A DNA stretch of 64,000 nucleotides from Sphingomonas sp. SUN039 (GTDB lineage Bacteria > Pseudomonadota > Alphaproteobacteria > Sphingomonadales > Sphingomonadaceae), in NCBI RefSeq assembly GCF_024758725.1, contig NZ_CP096972.1, positions 2,958,001 through 3,022,000 on the forward strand, written 5' to 3'. Every line of letters starts with the position of its first letter. Positions within the stretch are counted from its first letter, which is position 1. Positions 11,117-19,568 of the stretch are shown one piece after another. The notes beneath the pieces are model-generated. The model made no database searches. It saw nothing but the letters and a program-made list of their open reading frames with translations, and was not told the DNA's origin. A program made the translations under genes and the position numbers.

Positions 11117-11755
11117 ATGAGGCCGCCGTCGAGCGTCCAGGCGCTCACCAAATTCGGGCGCGTCCGCCTGTCGAAATCCTTCTTCATGCGCGATTTCCTG
11201 TTTTCGGAGATCGCAGCGATCCACGGCTTGCCGAACATCCCCGACGATCCCGATCTCGCCATCGCGGCGGGTACGCGGCTGTGCGAGGAACTGCTCGAGC
11301 CGTTGCAGGACGCGTTCGGGCGGATCGCGGTGCGCGGGTCGTATCGGTCCGGCGAGGTCAACGCGCTCGGCAACCGCCTGATGCGCGGCGGCAAGCCCGC
11401 CTATAATTGCTCGACCAACGAAAGCAGCTGGGCGGGACATATCTGGGACAAGCTCGACAACCGCGGCCTGATGGGCGCGACGGCGTGCATCACCGTGCCC
11501 GGCTTCATCGACCGCTATCCGCACGCCCACGACTGGACGAAACTGGCGTGGTGGATCCACGACCATCTGCCCTATTCGTCTTTGTGCTTCTTTCCGGTCA
11601 ATTTCGCCTTCAACATCCGCTGGCGCGAAGTGCCCGAGCGGCGGATCGACAGCTTCGTGGCTCCGCGCGGTTGCCTGACCAAGCCCGGCATGGCGAACCA
11701 CGACGGCAGCCACGAAGCCGAATGGCGCGGGATTACGGAGGGCGGCCTGCGGTAG
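11117..11755 (+). CDS. Peptidase M15-like protein, active site uncertain
   Basis: 212 residues from ATG 11117, 4 bases after the GFA stop, so probably in the same operon. The layout resembles M15/DD-peptidase or Hedgehog-type folds: a helical lead with FSEIAAIHGLPNIPDD, then GSYRSGEVNALGN (the S-Y-R-S...N pattern), an AGHIWDKLD segment where M15 enzymes carry SxHxxGxAxD, and a late HDHLPYSSLCFFP. The usual metal-ligand spacing is altered, so it may be a non-catalytic homologue or a distinct family. No signal peptide is seen, which would be unusual for a wall hydrolase. The family call is moderate at best. Confidence 0.5.
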   Translation: MRPPSSVQALTKFGRVRLSKSFFMRDFLFSEIAAIHGLPNIPDDPDLAIAAGTRLCEELLEPLQDAFGRIAVRGSYRSGEVNALGNRLMRGGKPAYNCSTNESSWAGHIWDKLDNRGLMGATACITVPGFIDRYPHAHDWTKLAWWIHDHLPYSSLCFFPVNFAFNIRWREVPERRIDSFVAPRGCLTKPGMANHDGSHEAEWRGITEGGLR

Positions 11756-11759
11756 GGGG

Positions 11760-11778
11760 GCTTCGGTTAAGCCGAGGC
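11760..11778 (+). terminator. Hairpin after the acnA operon
   Basis: GCTTCGG-TTAA-GCCGAGGC forms a short stem a few bases after the M15-like gene's stop. There is no clear T-run. Confidence 0.4.
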
Positions 11779-11898
11779 CTGCGCCCGGCAATCGAAACCC
11801 TCGGCCCCGAACACCTTTTCACTTCGGCGCGGGCCTGGCCTTCTCCACCTTGCCCCCCGCCCCCTGTCCGCTAGGCTGTGCAAAAGGGGAGTAACTGC

Positions 11899-14800
11899 GT
11901 GCAGGTCGAAGCCTATCTCGAAAGCGTCCGCAAAACCTATGCCAGCGGTTCGGCCACCGAGCACAGCTATCGCCCCGCGCTACAGGCGCTGTTCGCCGCC
12001 ATCGACCCGGCACTGTCGGTCATCAACGAACCCAAGAAGTCCGAAGCCGGCATGCCCGATTTCCTGTTCGACCGGGGCGGCGTTCCCGTCGGCTGGGCCG
12101 AGGCGAAGGACATCGACAAGGACGTCATTCGGCTGAAGGGATATTCGGTCGAACAGCGCAAACGTTACGAGCGCGCCTATCCCAATCTCATCTACACCAA
12201 CGGCGTCGATTTCGAATTCATTCGCGAAGGGGTGCAGGTCCACTTCGTCTCGATTGCCGACTTCATGGGCCAGCTGGGCGGGCTGCAGCCGAAGCCCGAT
12301 TGCTTCGACGAACTGGCGCGCCAGCTCAAGCTGTTCGCCGAAGCCAAACCGATCAGCATCCGTTCGGCCAAAAAGCTCGCCGAAATGATGGCCGCCAAGG
12401 CCGCGATCATCAAGGACGAGGTCGGCATCGCGCTGAAGGACGATCCTGAATTCCGGTCCGGCCTCGGCGGCCAGTTCAAGAGCTTCAAAGCGAACCTGTT
12501 GCCCGCGCTGGAGCCGGACGAGTTCGCCGACATCTACGCCGAAACCATCACCTACGGCATGTTCGCCGCGCGCTTTCACGACGACAGCCTCGACACGTTC
12601 AGCCGCGCAGAGGCGCTCGAAAAGCTCCCCGCGTCGAACCCGTTTCTGAAAGGGCTGTTCGAATATATCGCCGGACCCAGCCTGCCGAACCGCCTGAAAT
12701 ACATCGTCGACGATCTGGTTCAGGTCATGCGCGCCAGCGACCCGCACTCGTTGTTCGAAGGCTATGGCAAGTTCACCGCGCGCAACGACCCCTTCGTGCA
12801 TTTCTACGAAGACTTCCTTGCCGCCTATAACCCCAAAAAGCGCAAGAGCCGGGGCGTCTGGTACACGCCCGAACCCGTCGTCGATTTCATTGTCCGCGCT
12901 GTCGACGACGTGCTGAAAACCGAATTCGGACTGGTCGATGGCCTCGCCGATACCAGCAAGGTGACGGTCGATTGGGACACCGGCACCAACGACCCCAAGA
13001 CCGGCAAGGCGGTCACGACAAAGCGCGAGGTTCACAAGGTCCAGATTCTCGACCCGGCAACCGGCACCGGCACTTTTCTGGCCAAGGCGGTGCAGCTGAT
13101 TTCCGACCGGGTAAAGGCGCGCGCACCGGGCAAATGGTCGGGCTATGTCGAGGCGGACTTGCTGCCGCGCCTGCACGGCTTCGAACTGCTGATGGCGAGC
13201 TATGCCATGTGCCACATGAAGCTCGACATGCAGCTTACGCAGAGCGGCTACAAACCAAGCGCCAGTCCGCCGCGCCTGTCGGTGTGGCTGACAAACGCAT
13301 TGGAACCCGCCGAGCGCGAAGTGCGCGACTTGTTTTTTCAGCCTCTCGCCGAGGAAGCGCGCGGCGCAAGTGCAGTGAAGCGCCAGACGCCGATCATGTG
13401 CGTGATGGGGAACCCGCCTTATTCGATAAGTTCTTCCAACCAAGGCGCTTGGATCACTGGTCTGATTGGACCTTACAAGCAGCTTAGCGAGCGCAATCTG
13501 CAGCCCATCAATGATGACTACGTCAAATTCCTACGGATGGCTGAGTATCTAGTTAGCAAGAATGGGCAAGGCGTGGTCGCCATGATCACCAATCACGGTT
13601 ACCTGACAAATCCGACCTTTCGGGAAATGCGCCGTCATTTGCTGCAGACATTTGTCGGCATTCGCGTGCTGGACCTGCACGGAAACGCCAACAAGGAGGA
13701 ACGGTCGCCCGACGGCGGTCCTGATCAAAACGTGTTCGACATTCGTCAAGGTGTTTGCGTTTTGGTGGGATGGGTTCGAACCAGTTCTGACCGCAAACCG
13801 GCGTCGGTCCGGCACGCAGACCTCTGGGGAAGTCGAAGCTCCAAGAATGCTGCTCTCCACGCGCTTAACGTGGCCGACCCACACCTGACTGAAATTACGC
13901 CGAGTGCACCTTATTTCCTGCTGTCTAACCTCGATGGGGCCAGCTTGGAAACCTATAACAGCGGCTTCAAACTGACCGACCTCTTCGTTGAAAAGAACAC
14001 TGGCGTAAAAACACATCGGGATCAGTTCGTAATCGATCTAGATGCTCCGACATTGAAGCAGCGCATATCAGCATTTTTCGATAAGAAGCTCACCGACAGC
14101 GAGGTTGCGACAACCTACGACATATCATCAAGCCCAAGTTGGAATATGACCAATGCGAGATCTGGTCGGTTCGACGACCGTTTGGTGCAGCCAATCCAAT
14201 ACAGGCCGTTCGACTATCAAAGCATCTACTACGACACATCGCTGATCGACCGGCATAGGCTGGAAACGGTAAGGCATGTTCTTGGCGGGCGGAACATCAG
14301 CCTCCTTTGCCCGCGAATGACGGCTGATGACTTTAGCGCGTTCGTCTCGGTCGACATGATTTCAAACAAGACCGGCAATCGCTACGATCAGTCCTACTTT
14401 TTGCCTTTGTATCTCATTCCAGACGAGGCGTCGGCTCAGGCCGACGCCTTCGCCCCCAAAAACCGCACCCTAAACCTCGACCCCAAACTTTACGCTGCCA
14501 TCTGCGCCGCCGCTGGGATCGACCCTGCCGAACAGGCCGGACCCGACGACGACTTCCGCGCCGCATCCGGCGATGCGCGGCCGTCCGAGGTCAGGGTGTT
14601 CGATTATATCTATGGCGTGCTGCATGCGCCCGATTACCGGCGCGCCTATGCCGAGTTCCTGAAAATCGACTTCCCGCGCATCCCCTATCCGCCGAGCGCG
14701 CACGTATTCGCGCATATCAGCGAAAAGGGCGAAGCGCTGCGGCGGCTGCACCTGATGGAAGCCGCAGCCATCGACGACACGCCCTATCCCTATGTCGGGG

Positions 14801-15075
14801 ACGGCGATGACGTGGTGGCGGCGGGGTATCCGAAGTTCGAGGACGGGAAGGTCTGGATCAACAAGGACCAGCATTTCGATGCCGTGCCGCCGGTATCATG
14901 GGCGTTTCCCATCGGCGGCTACACCCCTGCCCAGAAATGGCTGAAGGACCGGCGCGGGCGGACGCTGTCATGGGACGACATCGGCCATTATCAGCGCATC
15001 GTGAAAATCCTGATCGAGACCGACCGCATCATGAAGGAAATCGTGTTGCCGCTCGACGAGGGGGAAGCTGCGTGA
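11899..15075 (+). CDS. Type ISP-like single-chain restriction-modification enzyme
   Basis: 1058 residues from GTG 11899, chosen because AGGGGAG lies about 9 bases upstream; GTG 11878 would add 7 residues. The N-terminus has a PD-(D/E)XK nuclease signature, D54 with E68-A-K70 (PDFLF...GWAEAKD). The adenine methyltransferase follows: YTPEPVVDFIVR (about 320), motif I LDPATGTGTFL (D385) and motif IV NPPY (N505). The C-terminal half should be the target-recognition domain. No helicase motifs lie between nuclease and methylase, unlike LlaBIII-type ISP enzymes. DNA from about 13.43 to 14.45 kb is more AT-rich than the rest, which fits swapping of the recognition region. It would methylate self DNA and cut foreign DNA. 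Confidence 0.82.
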   Translation: MQVEAYLESVRKTYASGSATEHSYRPALQALFAAIDPALSVINEPKKSEAGMPDFLFDRGGVPVGWAEAKDIDKDVIRLKGYSVEQRKRYERAYPNLIYTNGVDFEFIREGVQVHFVSIADFMGQLGGLQPKPDCFDELARQLKLFAEAKPISIRSAKKLAEMMAAKAAIIKDEVGIALKDDPEFRSGLGGQFKSFKANLLPALEPDEFADIYAETITYGMFAARFHDDSLDTFSRAEALEKLPASNPFLKGLFEYIAGPSLPNRLKYIVDDLVQVMRASDPHSLFEGYGKFTARNDPFVHFYEDFLAAYNPKKRKSRGVWYTPEPVVDFIVRAVDDVLKTEFGLVDGLADTSKVTVDWDTGTNDPKTGKAVTTKREVHKVQILDPATGTGTFLAKAVQLISDRVKARAPGKWSGYVEADLLPRLHGFELLMASYAMCHMKLDMQLTQSGYKPSASPPRLSVWLTNALEPAEREVRDLFFQPLAEEARGASAVKRQTPIMCVMGNPPYSISSSNQGAWITGLIGPYKQLSERNLQPINDDYVKFLRMAEYLVSKNGQGVVAMITNHGYLTNPTFREMRRHLLQTFVGIRVLDLHGNANKEERSPDGGPDQNVFDIRQGVCVLVGWVRTSSDRKPASVRHADLWGSRSSKNAALHALNVADPHLTEITPSAPYFLLSNLDGASLETYNSGFKLTDLFVEKNTGVKTHRDQFVIDLDAPTLKQRISAFFDKKLTDSEVATTYDISSSPSWNMTNARSGRFDDRLVQPIQYRPFDYQSIYYDTSLIDRHRLETVRHVLGGRNISLLCPRMTADDFSAFVSVDMISNKTGNRYDQSYFLPLYLIPDEASAQADAFAPKNRTLNLDPKLYAAICAAAGIDPAEQAGPDDDFRAASGDARPSEVRVFDYIYGVLHAPDYRRAYAEFLKIDFPRIPYPPSAHVFAHISEKGEALRRLHLMEAAAIDDTPYPYVGDGDDVVAAGYPKFEDGKVWINKDQHFDAVPPVSWAFPIGGYTPAQKWLKDRRGRTLSWDDIGHYQRIVKILIETDRIMKEIVLPLDEGEAA

Positions 15076-15110
15076 GGCGGCGTCGCTGAGGCGCGGCGGC
15101 GGGAAAGAAG

Positions 15111-15233
15111 GCGGGGCCGGGCAAAGCCCGTCCCGTCGGTCGTCGCTTTGGCGACGCCGGCCGCACACGCTGCGTAATGCTGGATTTAGCTCCGCTAAAT
15201 CCTGGCGCAGCGTGTGGTGCAGAAGAGGACTCG
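15111..15233 (-). repeat. Three-hairpin repeat with tRNA-Leu 3' fragment (copy A)
   Basis: Read on the minus strand: a tRNA-Leu 3' fragment at 15233-15215 (T-loop to CCA, lacking two bases of the tRNA), then a long hairpin, a short hairpin, and a 31-base block at 15141-15111. The long hairpin has an 11-bp outer stem (15164-15174 with 15206-15216) and a 9-bp inner stem (15182-15190 with 15194-15202). The short one is CGTCGC-TTTG-GCGACG at 15141-15156. The 31-base block contains GGGC-AAA-GCCC and is identical to 58581-58611. Copy B has the same layout with different stem sequences. It begins 36 bases after the restriction gene. Confidence 0.85.
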
Positions 15234-15373
15234 CAAAATTCGATTATCGTTTTGATAACATGAACTTAGCTATTTTTCGTTTTGGGTCAGATGCCCCCAA
15301 AAATACCCTCATTTGATTCCGCTGGGTGGTTCGGGTCCCAAAATGCAATCCATCGTCTCGCAATCGTGGACGC

Positions 15374-16834
15374 TCAGCGACCTAGTGCGGCAGCAATTTT
15401 GTCGTGCCGCGCGCGGGTAATGCCGTACGATGCCAGAATGACGAGCGACACGATGGCGATGATCGCTGGCACCGGTCCCCAGATCGCGACGAGCCGGAAT
15501 TGCATCGCTTCGGGCAGGGAGGCGCCGACACTATGGCCCATGCTGCGGGGAAAATGGATCATGTCCAGCGCAACGCCCGCGACCATGACGCCCAGCCCGG
15601 TGGCCGCCTTGCCGGCAAAGCCAAGCCCCGCAAAATATAGCCCCTCGCGACGGCGGCCGAACAGATATTCGTGCTCGTCGGCGGCGTCGGCCATCATCGA
15701 GGGGTAGGCAACGAGGACGAACCCCGTGCCGATGCCCGCCACCCAAGAATTGATCTGCATCGGCAGTACCGCCGCATCGCCCAGCGGATGATAAAGCCCC
15801 GCGAGCATCGCTCCTTGCAGCGCCACCCAGTTGGCGATCAGCAGCAGGAAGCCGACGATGACCACATATTTCTTCTCCATCAGCTTTTGCATCAGGGGCG
15901 CGCCCAGCACGCCGAGCAGAATACCGACCAGATAGGCGTAGCTGATGAACTGGATCGTCTCGCTTCGCATTTTCCACACAAAGACAAAGGCGTGGTTGTT
16001 GAGGCTGGCGTTGGCCCCCATCGCGGCAAAGATCACGACAGCGGAAATGAACAGCAGACGGAACGAGCGGTTGGCGAAAATCTCTTTCAACTCGGAAGGC
16101 AGGCGACGCAGCATCGAGCCGGGAGCCTGATCGGGTTGCGGCAAGGCGGCAGCATAGCGCCGGATGCCCAGGCAACACACTGTCGTGCAGGCGAACAGAA
16201 GCGCCGCCACCGACCAGCCGAACCCGGGATAGCCCTCCGGCCTTTGCAGGCCGCCGTGCGCGAAATAAACTGAAAAACCGATCGCGGTCACCGCCACGCT
16301 CGCGAACAGACCCGCCAGCGCGCGATAGACCACGATGCTGGTGCGCTCCGCGTAGCCGGTCGCCATTTCGGCGCCGAGCGCGATATAGGGCACGTTGAAC
16401 AGCGAAATGAAGCTGCGGACCGCAACCGACATCACAGCAAGCCACAGGAACAGTCCGGTCTGACCCAGCCCGTGTGGCGGCGAAAACAGCAGGCCGACCG
16501 ACAACGATATCAGAGGAATCGCCGCGATCATCAGCGGCAGGCGACGGCCGAGCCGGGATTTTATGTTGTCAGACCATGAGCCGACCACAGGATCGACCAC
16601 CGCGTCGAACGCTAGGCTGACCGCAAGCGCCGCGCCGACCAGCGAGCCCGACAGGCCCAGCACCGCCGAATAATAGAAGAAGATAAAGGCAATGGCGGCA
16701 TCGAACCCGCCGTTCTGTGCCGCCTGTCCCAGGCTATAGGCCAGCTTGACCGGGAGCGACGGTCGCATGGCGAGTCCGGATTCCTCCGGCGCTTCGGTTG
16801 TCGCCACGGCATCTCTCCCCATTGTCGTTGTCAT
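15374..16834 (-). CDS. GPH-family sugar/organic-anion:cation symporter (MFS)
   Basis: 486 residues with about 12 hydrophobic segments. The family motif is seen near residues 78-102: FDAVVDPVVGSWSD then KSRLGRRLP, as in MelB-type glycoside-pentoside-hexuronide symporters. A long soluble N-terminal stretch (about 25 residues) precedes the first membrane helix. It is the last gene of a five-gene minus-strand operon with an alpha/beta hydrolase, aldo/keto reductase, phytanoyl-CoA dioxygenase-like protein and amidohydrolase. It most likely takes up the compound they degrade, or an intermediate. The substrate cannot be told from sequence. Confidence 0.82.
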   Translation of the reverse strand: MTTTMGRDAVATTEAPEESGLAMRPSLPVKLAYSLGQAAQNGGFDAAIAFIFFYYSAVLGLSGSLVGAALAVSLAFDAVVDPVVGSWSDNIKSRLGRRLPLMIAAIPLISLSVGLLFSPPHGLGQTGLFLWLAVMSVAVRSFISLFNVPYIALGAEMATGYAERTSIVVYRALAGLFASVAVTAIGFSVYFAHGGLQRPEGYPGFGWSVAALLFACTTVCCLGIRRYAAALPQPDQAPGSMLRRLPSELKEIFANRSFRLLFISAVVIFAAMGANASLNNHAFVFVWKMRSETIQFISYAYLVGILLGVLGAPLMQKLMEKKYVVIVGFLLLIANWVALQGAMLAGLYHPLGDAAVLPMQINSWVAGIGTGFVLVAYPSMMADAADEHEYLFGRRREGLYFAGLGFAGKAATGLGVMVAGVALDMIHFPRSMGHSVGASLPEAMQFRLVAIWGPVPAIIAIVSLVILASYGITRARHDKIAAALGR

Positions 16835-16838
16835 ATGG

Positions 16839-17648
16839 TTATACGCCGCCGTCGCGCAGAAACGCGCGCACGGCAGTCACATAATCGGCAAAGTTTTCAC
16901 GCCGGATATTGTGCCCCGCGCGCTCGATCCGCACCGTGCGGATATTGGCATTGAGCGCTTCGGCTTCTGACGCGAGCGCAGGCGTGACCATGCCGCCGCG
17001 ATCTGGCTCGCCGCAGATCAACAGCGTCGGCGCGGTGATTGCGGCGAAGTCCTGCTGCCAAGGTGTCGCAAATTCGGGCAAGGCTTGCGGATCGACCTGC
17101 TGCTTTCCCTCCACCCAAGCGGGAAATTCGTCGATGTCCCAGTCGGGCGATTGCTCGTGGCCATAGGCCGCGATTTCCTGTGCAGACATCGACTGGAGTT
17201 CGGCGACCTGCTGGCGGAAACGCGCGCGGCGCTGGCGCATCTCTGAGGAACTGGCGGGCGGCAACAGCGGTGGGTCTTCGAGAACGATACGCGCCGCGCG
17301 TCCAGGGTTGGCAGCGGCAAAGGCGGCAGCGGCACGCGCCCCGACCGAATGGCCCATGACAAGGGGTGCGACGAGGCCGAGCGCGTCGATAGCTTCGGCG
17401 ATATCCTGCCCGGGATTGGGCGTGTCGCACTGCGGCATCCGCGAACTTGCCCCGTGCCCGCGCGCATCGAGCATCACAATGTCGAACTCGTTCTCCAGCG
17501 CCTCGGCAAAGCGGGTCCAGCACAGGCCGTTGTCGGTCAGCCCGTGCGACAACACCAGCGCAGGGCCGTTGCCGCCGATGCGGTGCCAGGCGAGATGTCC
17601 GCCCGTGACCGGCACAGTGCCGGTCTGCCAGCGATGCGTGGTTCTCAC
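16839..17648 (-). CDS. Alpha/beta hydrolase
   Basis: 269 residues from GTG 17648, which overlaps the reductase stop (GTGA); the longer upstream frame is excluded because it lies inside that gene. The oxyanion-hole motif SHGLTDN, nucleophile elbow GHSVGARA (Ser), acid region ICGEPDRGG and catalytic His in RAGHNIRREN are in the usual order for the fold. It resembles C-C or ester hydrolases of degradation pathways such as MhpC-like enzymes. Cytoplasmic, with no signal peptide. Translation is coupled to the upstream aldo/keto reductase, and the transporter follows after 4 bases. Confidence 0.85.
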   Translation of the reverse strand: MRTTHRWQTGTVPVTGGHLAWHRIGGNGPALVLSHGLTDNGLCWTRFAEALENEFDIVMLDARGHGASSRMPQCDTPNPGQDIAEAIDALGLVAPLVMGHSVGARAAAAFAAANPGRAARIVLEDPPLLPPASSSEMRQRRARFRQQVAELQSMSAQEIAAYGHEQSPDWDIDEFPAWVEGKQQVDPQALPEFATPWQQDFAAITAPTLLICGEPDRGGMVTPALASEAEALNANIRTVRIERAGHNIRRENFADYVTAVRAFLRDGGV

Positions 17649-18610
17649 CACGCATAGGCCTCGGGTGCAGGGCCGCACGGCGGGAAGATCGCGTCGAGGG
17701 CGGAGAGCACCTCGGCGCTCAGGCATAAGTCCGGCACATTCGCGACCGAGGCCAGTTGCGCGCGATTGCGCGGTCCGACGATGACCGCCGCAATCCCGTC
17801 CTGATGCAGTGTCCAAGCCAGCGCGACAGCGCTCATCGTCTCGCCGAGGTCGGCGCACAGGCTGGCATAGCGCGCCAACTGGTCACCCCGCGCGACCTGC
17901 GCCTGCCGGACCGCATCCGACTGGCGCCGGCCCCCGGCGTCGGTCGCTGGTCCCGCGAGCAGCCCGCCTGCGAGCGGGCTCCAGGCGATCACCCCGATGC
18001 CATAGTCGCGCGCGGCGGGAATGACCTCGAGTTCGGCGCGGCGCTCGACCAGATTGTACAGGCTCTGCTCGGACACCAGTCCGAGCCGCCCCCGCGCGAT
18101 GGCCTTTTCATTGGTCTGGGCAATTTTCCACCCGGGAAAATTGCTCGACCCCAGATAGCCGATCTTGCCTTGCGCGATCAGCCGGTCGGCGGCCTGCCAG
18201 ATTTCCTCAGGGTGCGCGCTGCGATCGATGTGGTGGAGCTGATACAGGTCGATATGATCGACCTGCAACCGCGTCAGGCTCGCCTCGCAGGCCATGACGA
18301 TGTGTCGCGCCGACAGGCCGCGGTCGTTGATATCGTCGGACATCGGCTCATGGACTTTGGTCGCGAGCACGATCCGGTCGCGGCGCGCACGGTCCTGTAT
18401 GAGCCATTGGCCGAGGATCGTCTCAGTCGTCCCGATGCCGAGTTCGCCGCCGTATTGATTGGCGGTGTCGACGAAGTTGATCCCGAGGTGGACCGCTGCG
18501 TCGAGGATGGCGTGACTTTCCTGCGCGTCGGTGCGCGGACCGAAATTCATTGTGCCGAGACACAGTTCGCTGACCTGAAGGGCTGTGCGACCAAGCCGCC
18601 GGTATTTCAC
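17645..18610 (-). CDS. Aldo/keto reductase
   Basis: 321 residues from GTG 18610, one base after the preceding stop; the protein then opens directly with the family start VKYRRLGRTALQVSEL. The catalytic tetrad is visible: Asp and Tyr in FVDTANQYGG, Lys in VLATKVHEP and His in DLYQLHHID. Coenzyme-binding regions near the C-terminus (VIVGPRNRAQL) match NADP-dependent family members. It probably reduces a carbonyl, or oxidises an alcohol, within the pathway encoded by this operon. Confidence 0.88.
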   Translation of the reverse strand: MKYRRLGRTALQVSELCLGTMNFGPRTDAQESHAILDAAVHLGINFVDTANQYGGELGIGTTETILGQWLIQDRARRDRIVLATKVHEPMSDDINDRGLSARHIVMACEASLTRLQVDHIDLYQLHHIDRSAHPEEIWQAADRLIAQGKIGYLGSSNFPGWKIAQTNEKAIARGRLGLVSEQSLYNLVERRAELEVIPAARDYGIGVIAWSPLAGGLLAGPATDAGGRRQSDAVRQAQVARGDQLARYASLCADLGETMSAVALAWTLHQDGIAAVIVGPRNRAQLASVANVPDLCLSAEVLSALDAIFPPCGPAPEAYAW

Positions 18611-18611
18611 G

Positions 18612-19541
18612 TCACGGTGCCCAAAGCGTCGCACCGGTCCGCAGTTCGGCACCCGAATCCGCTACGCAAAATCGGGTCAGATACCGCGCGCGTTCGGACA
18701 GTCGCTGGTAATCGGCGTACGCGATGCCCGGCACCATCGGCTCGTGGAACCAGGGTGCGTAGAATTCGAGATTGGGGATCGCCCGCATCGCGTCCGAAAC
18801 ATTGGGCGTGCCGCCATGCCAGGCGCGGACGTCGCGGACCATGATCGCACCGGCGGGGGCCGGACAGACCGTGCTCAGCCGCATCCACTCGGGTTCGTCT
18901 TCGAGGCTGGGGATGGGGATACGCGAATGCTGCGTCCCCGGAATTTGCCGGGTCGGCCCGTTGAGCCGTGTCACGTCCTGCGGCAGGAAATTCACGCAGA
19001 CATAGGGGCAGGGCAGATCGCGGATGGTCAGCTGCCCGCGCGGGTCGTGGAACGAACTGAACGGCGACACGCCCGGGCCGCGCCAGTCGCTGACGTCCGA
19101 ATGCAGCGGTTGGTAACCAGTCGCGCCGGGCAGGCAGAAATCGCCGCTTGCCGCGCGCAGGGCAAAATGCGGCGATCCGAAAATCGCCGTCACCAGGGTA
19201 TCGACCAGCGGAATGTCCAGCATCATCTGCCATTCGGGTCGATGAAGCTGGCTACGCGTCAGGCTCGATCCGCCGAACGAATAGCGGTGCGATCCGCGAT
19301 TGCCGTTCCGCGTCGCGTCGAGCGCGAGCACTTCGGATGCGACCTCGTTGCACCCGGCGGCGAGGAACGCGGTCTGGTCGGCCGTCAGCACATCGGCGAT
19401 GACGACGAAGCCGTCGCGGCGGAACAGATCGACCGCGCGCTCGACATCGTTGGCCCCGAGGATTTCAAGCCCCTTGATGCCGTTTTCGGCTTGTAGGTAA
19501 GCGCGCTGTGCGGCGATTTCGGGTGCCGCTTCGGCTAGCAT
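18612..19541 (-). CDS. Phytanoyl-CoA dioxygenase-family protein
   Basis: 309 residues. The Fe(II)/2-oxoglutarate oxygenase facial triad is visible as LHSDVSDW (HxD, about residue 152) and distal His in AWHGGTPN (about 247), with Arg downstream as a possible 2-oxoglutarate ligand. PhyH-family enzymes hydroxylate unactivated carbons of fatty acyl, terpenoid or small natural-product substrates. There is no CoA-binding evidence here, so the substrate need not be a CoA ester. The start ATG 19541 lies 27 bases downstream of the amidohydrolase gene. The gene belongs to the motif-controlled operon. Confidence 0.85.
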   Translation of the reverse strand: MLAEAAPEIAAQRAYLQAENGIKGLEILGANDVERAVDLFRRDGFVVIADVLTADQTAFLAAGCNEVASEVLALDATRNGNRGSHRYSFGGSSLTRSQLHRPEWQMMLDIPLVDTLVTAIFGSPHFALRAASGDFCLPGATGYQPLHSDVSDWRGPGVSPFSSFHDPRGQLTIRDLPCPYVCVNFLPQDVTRLNGPTRQIPGTQHSRIPIPSLEDEPEWMRLSTVCPAPAGAIMVRDVRAWHGGTPNVSDAMRAIPNLEFYAPWFHEPMVPGIAYADYQRLSERARYLTRFCVADSGAELRTGATLWAP

Positions 19542-19568
19542 CTATGGTGTCCTTCGTGAGCGTGTCGG

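Noticed and set aside
11980-13443. Minus-strand 487-residue frame
   Set aside because: Antisense to the restriction enzyme, whose nuclease and methylase motifs are clear; the minus reading has no motif.
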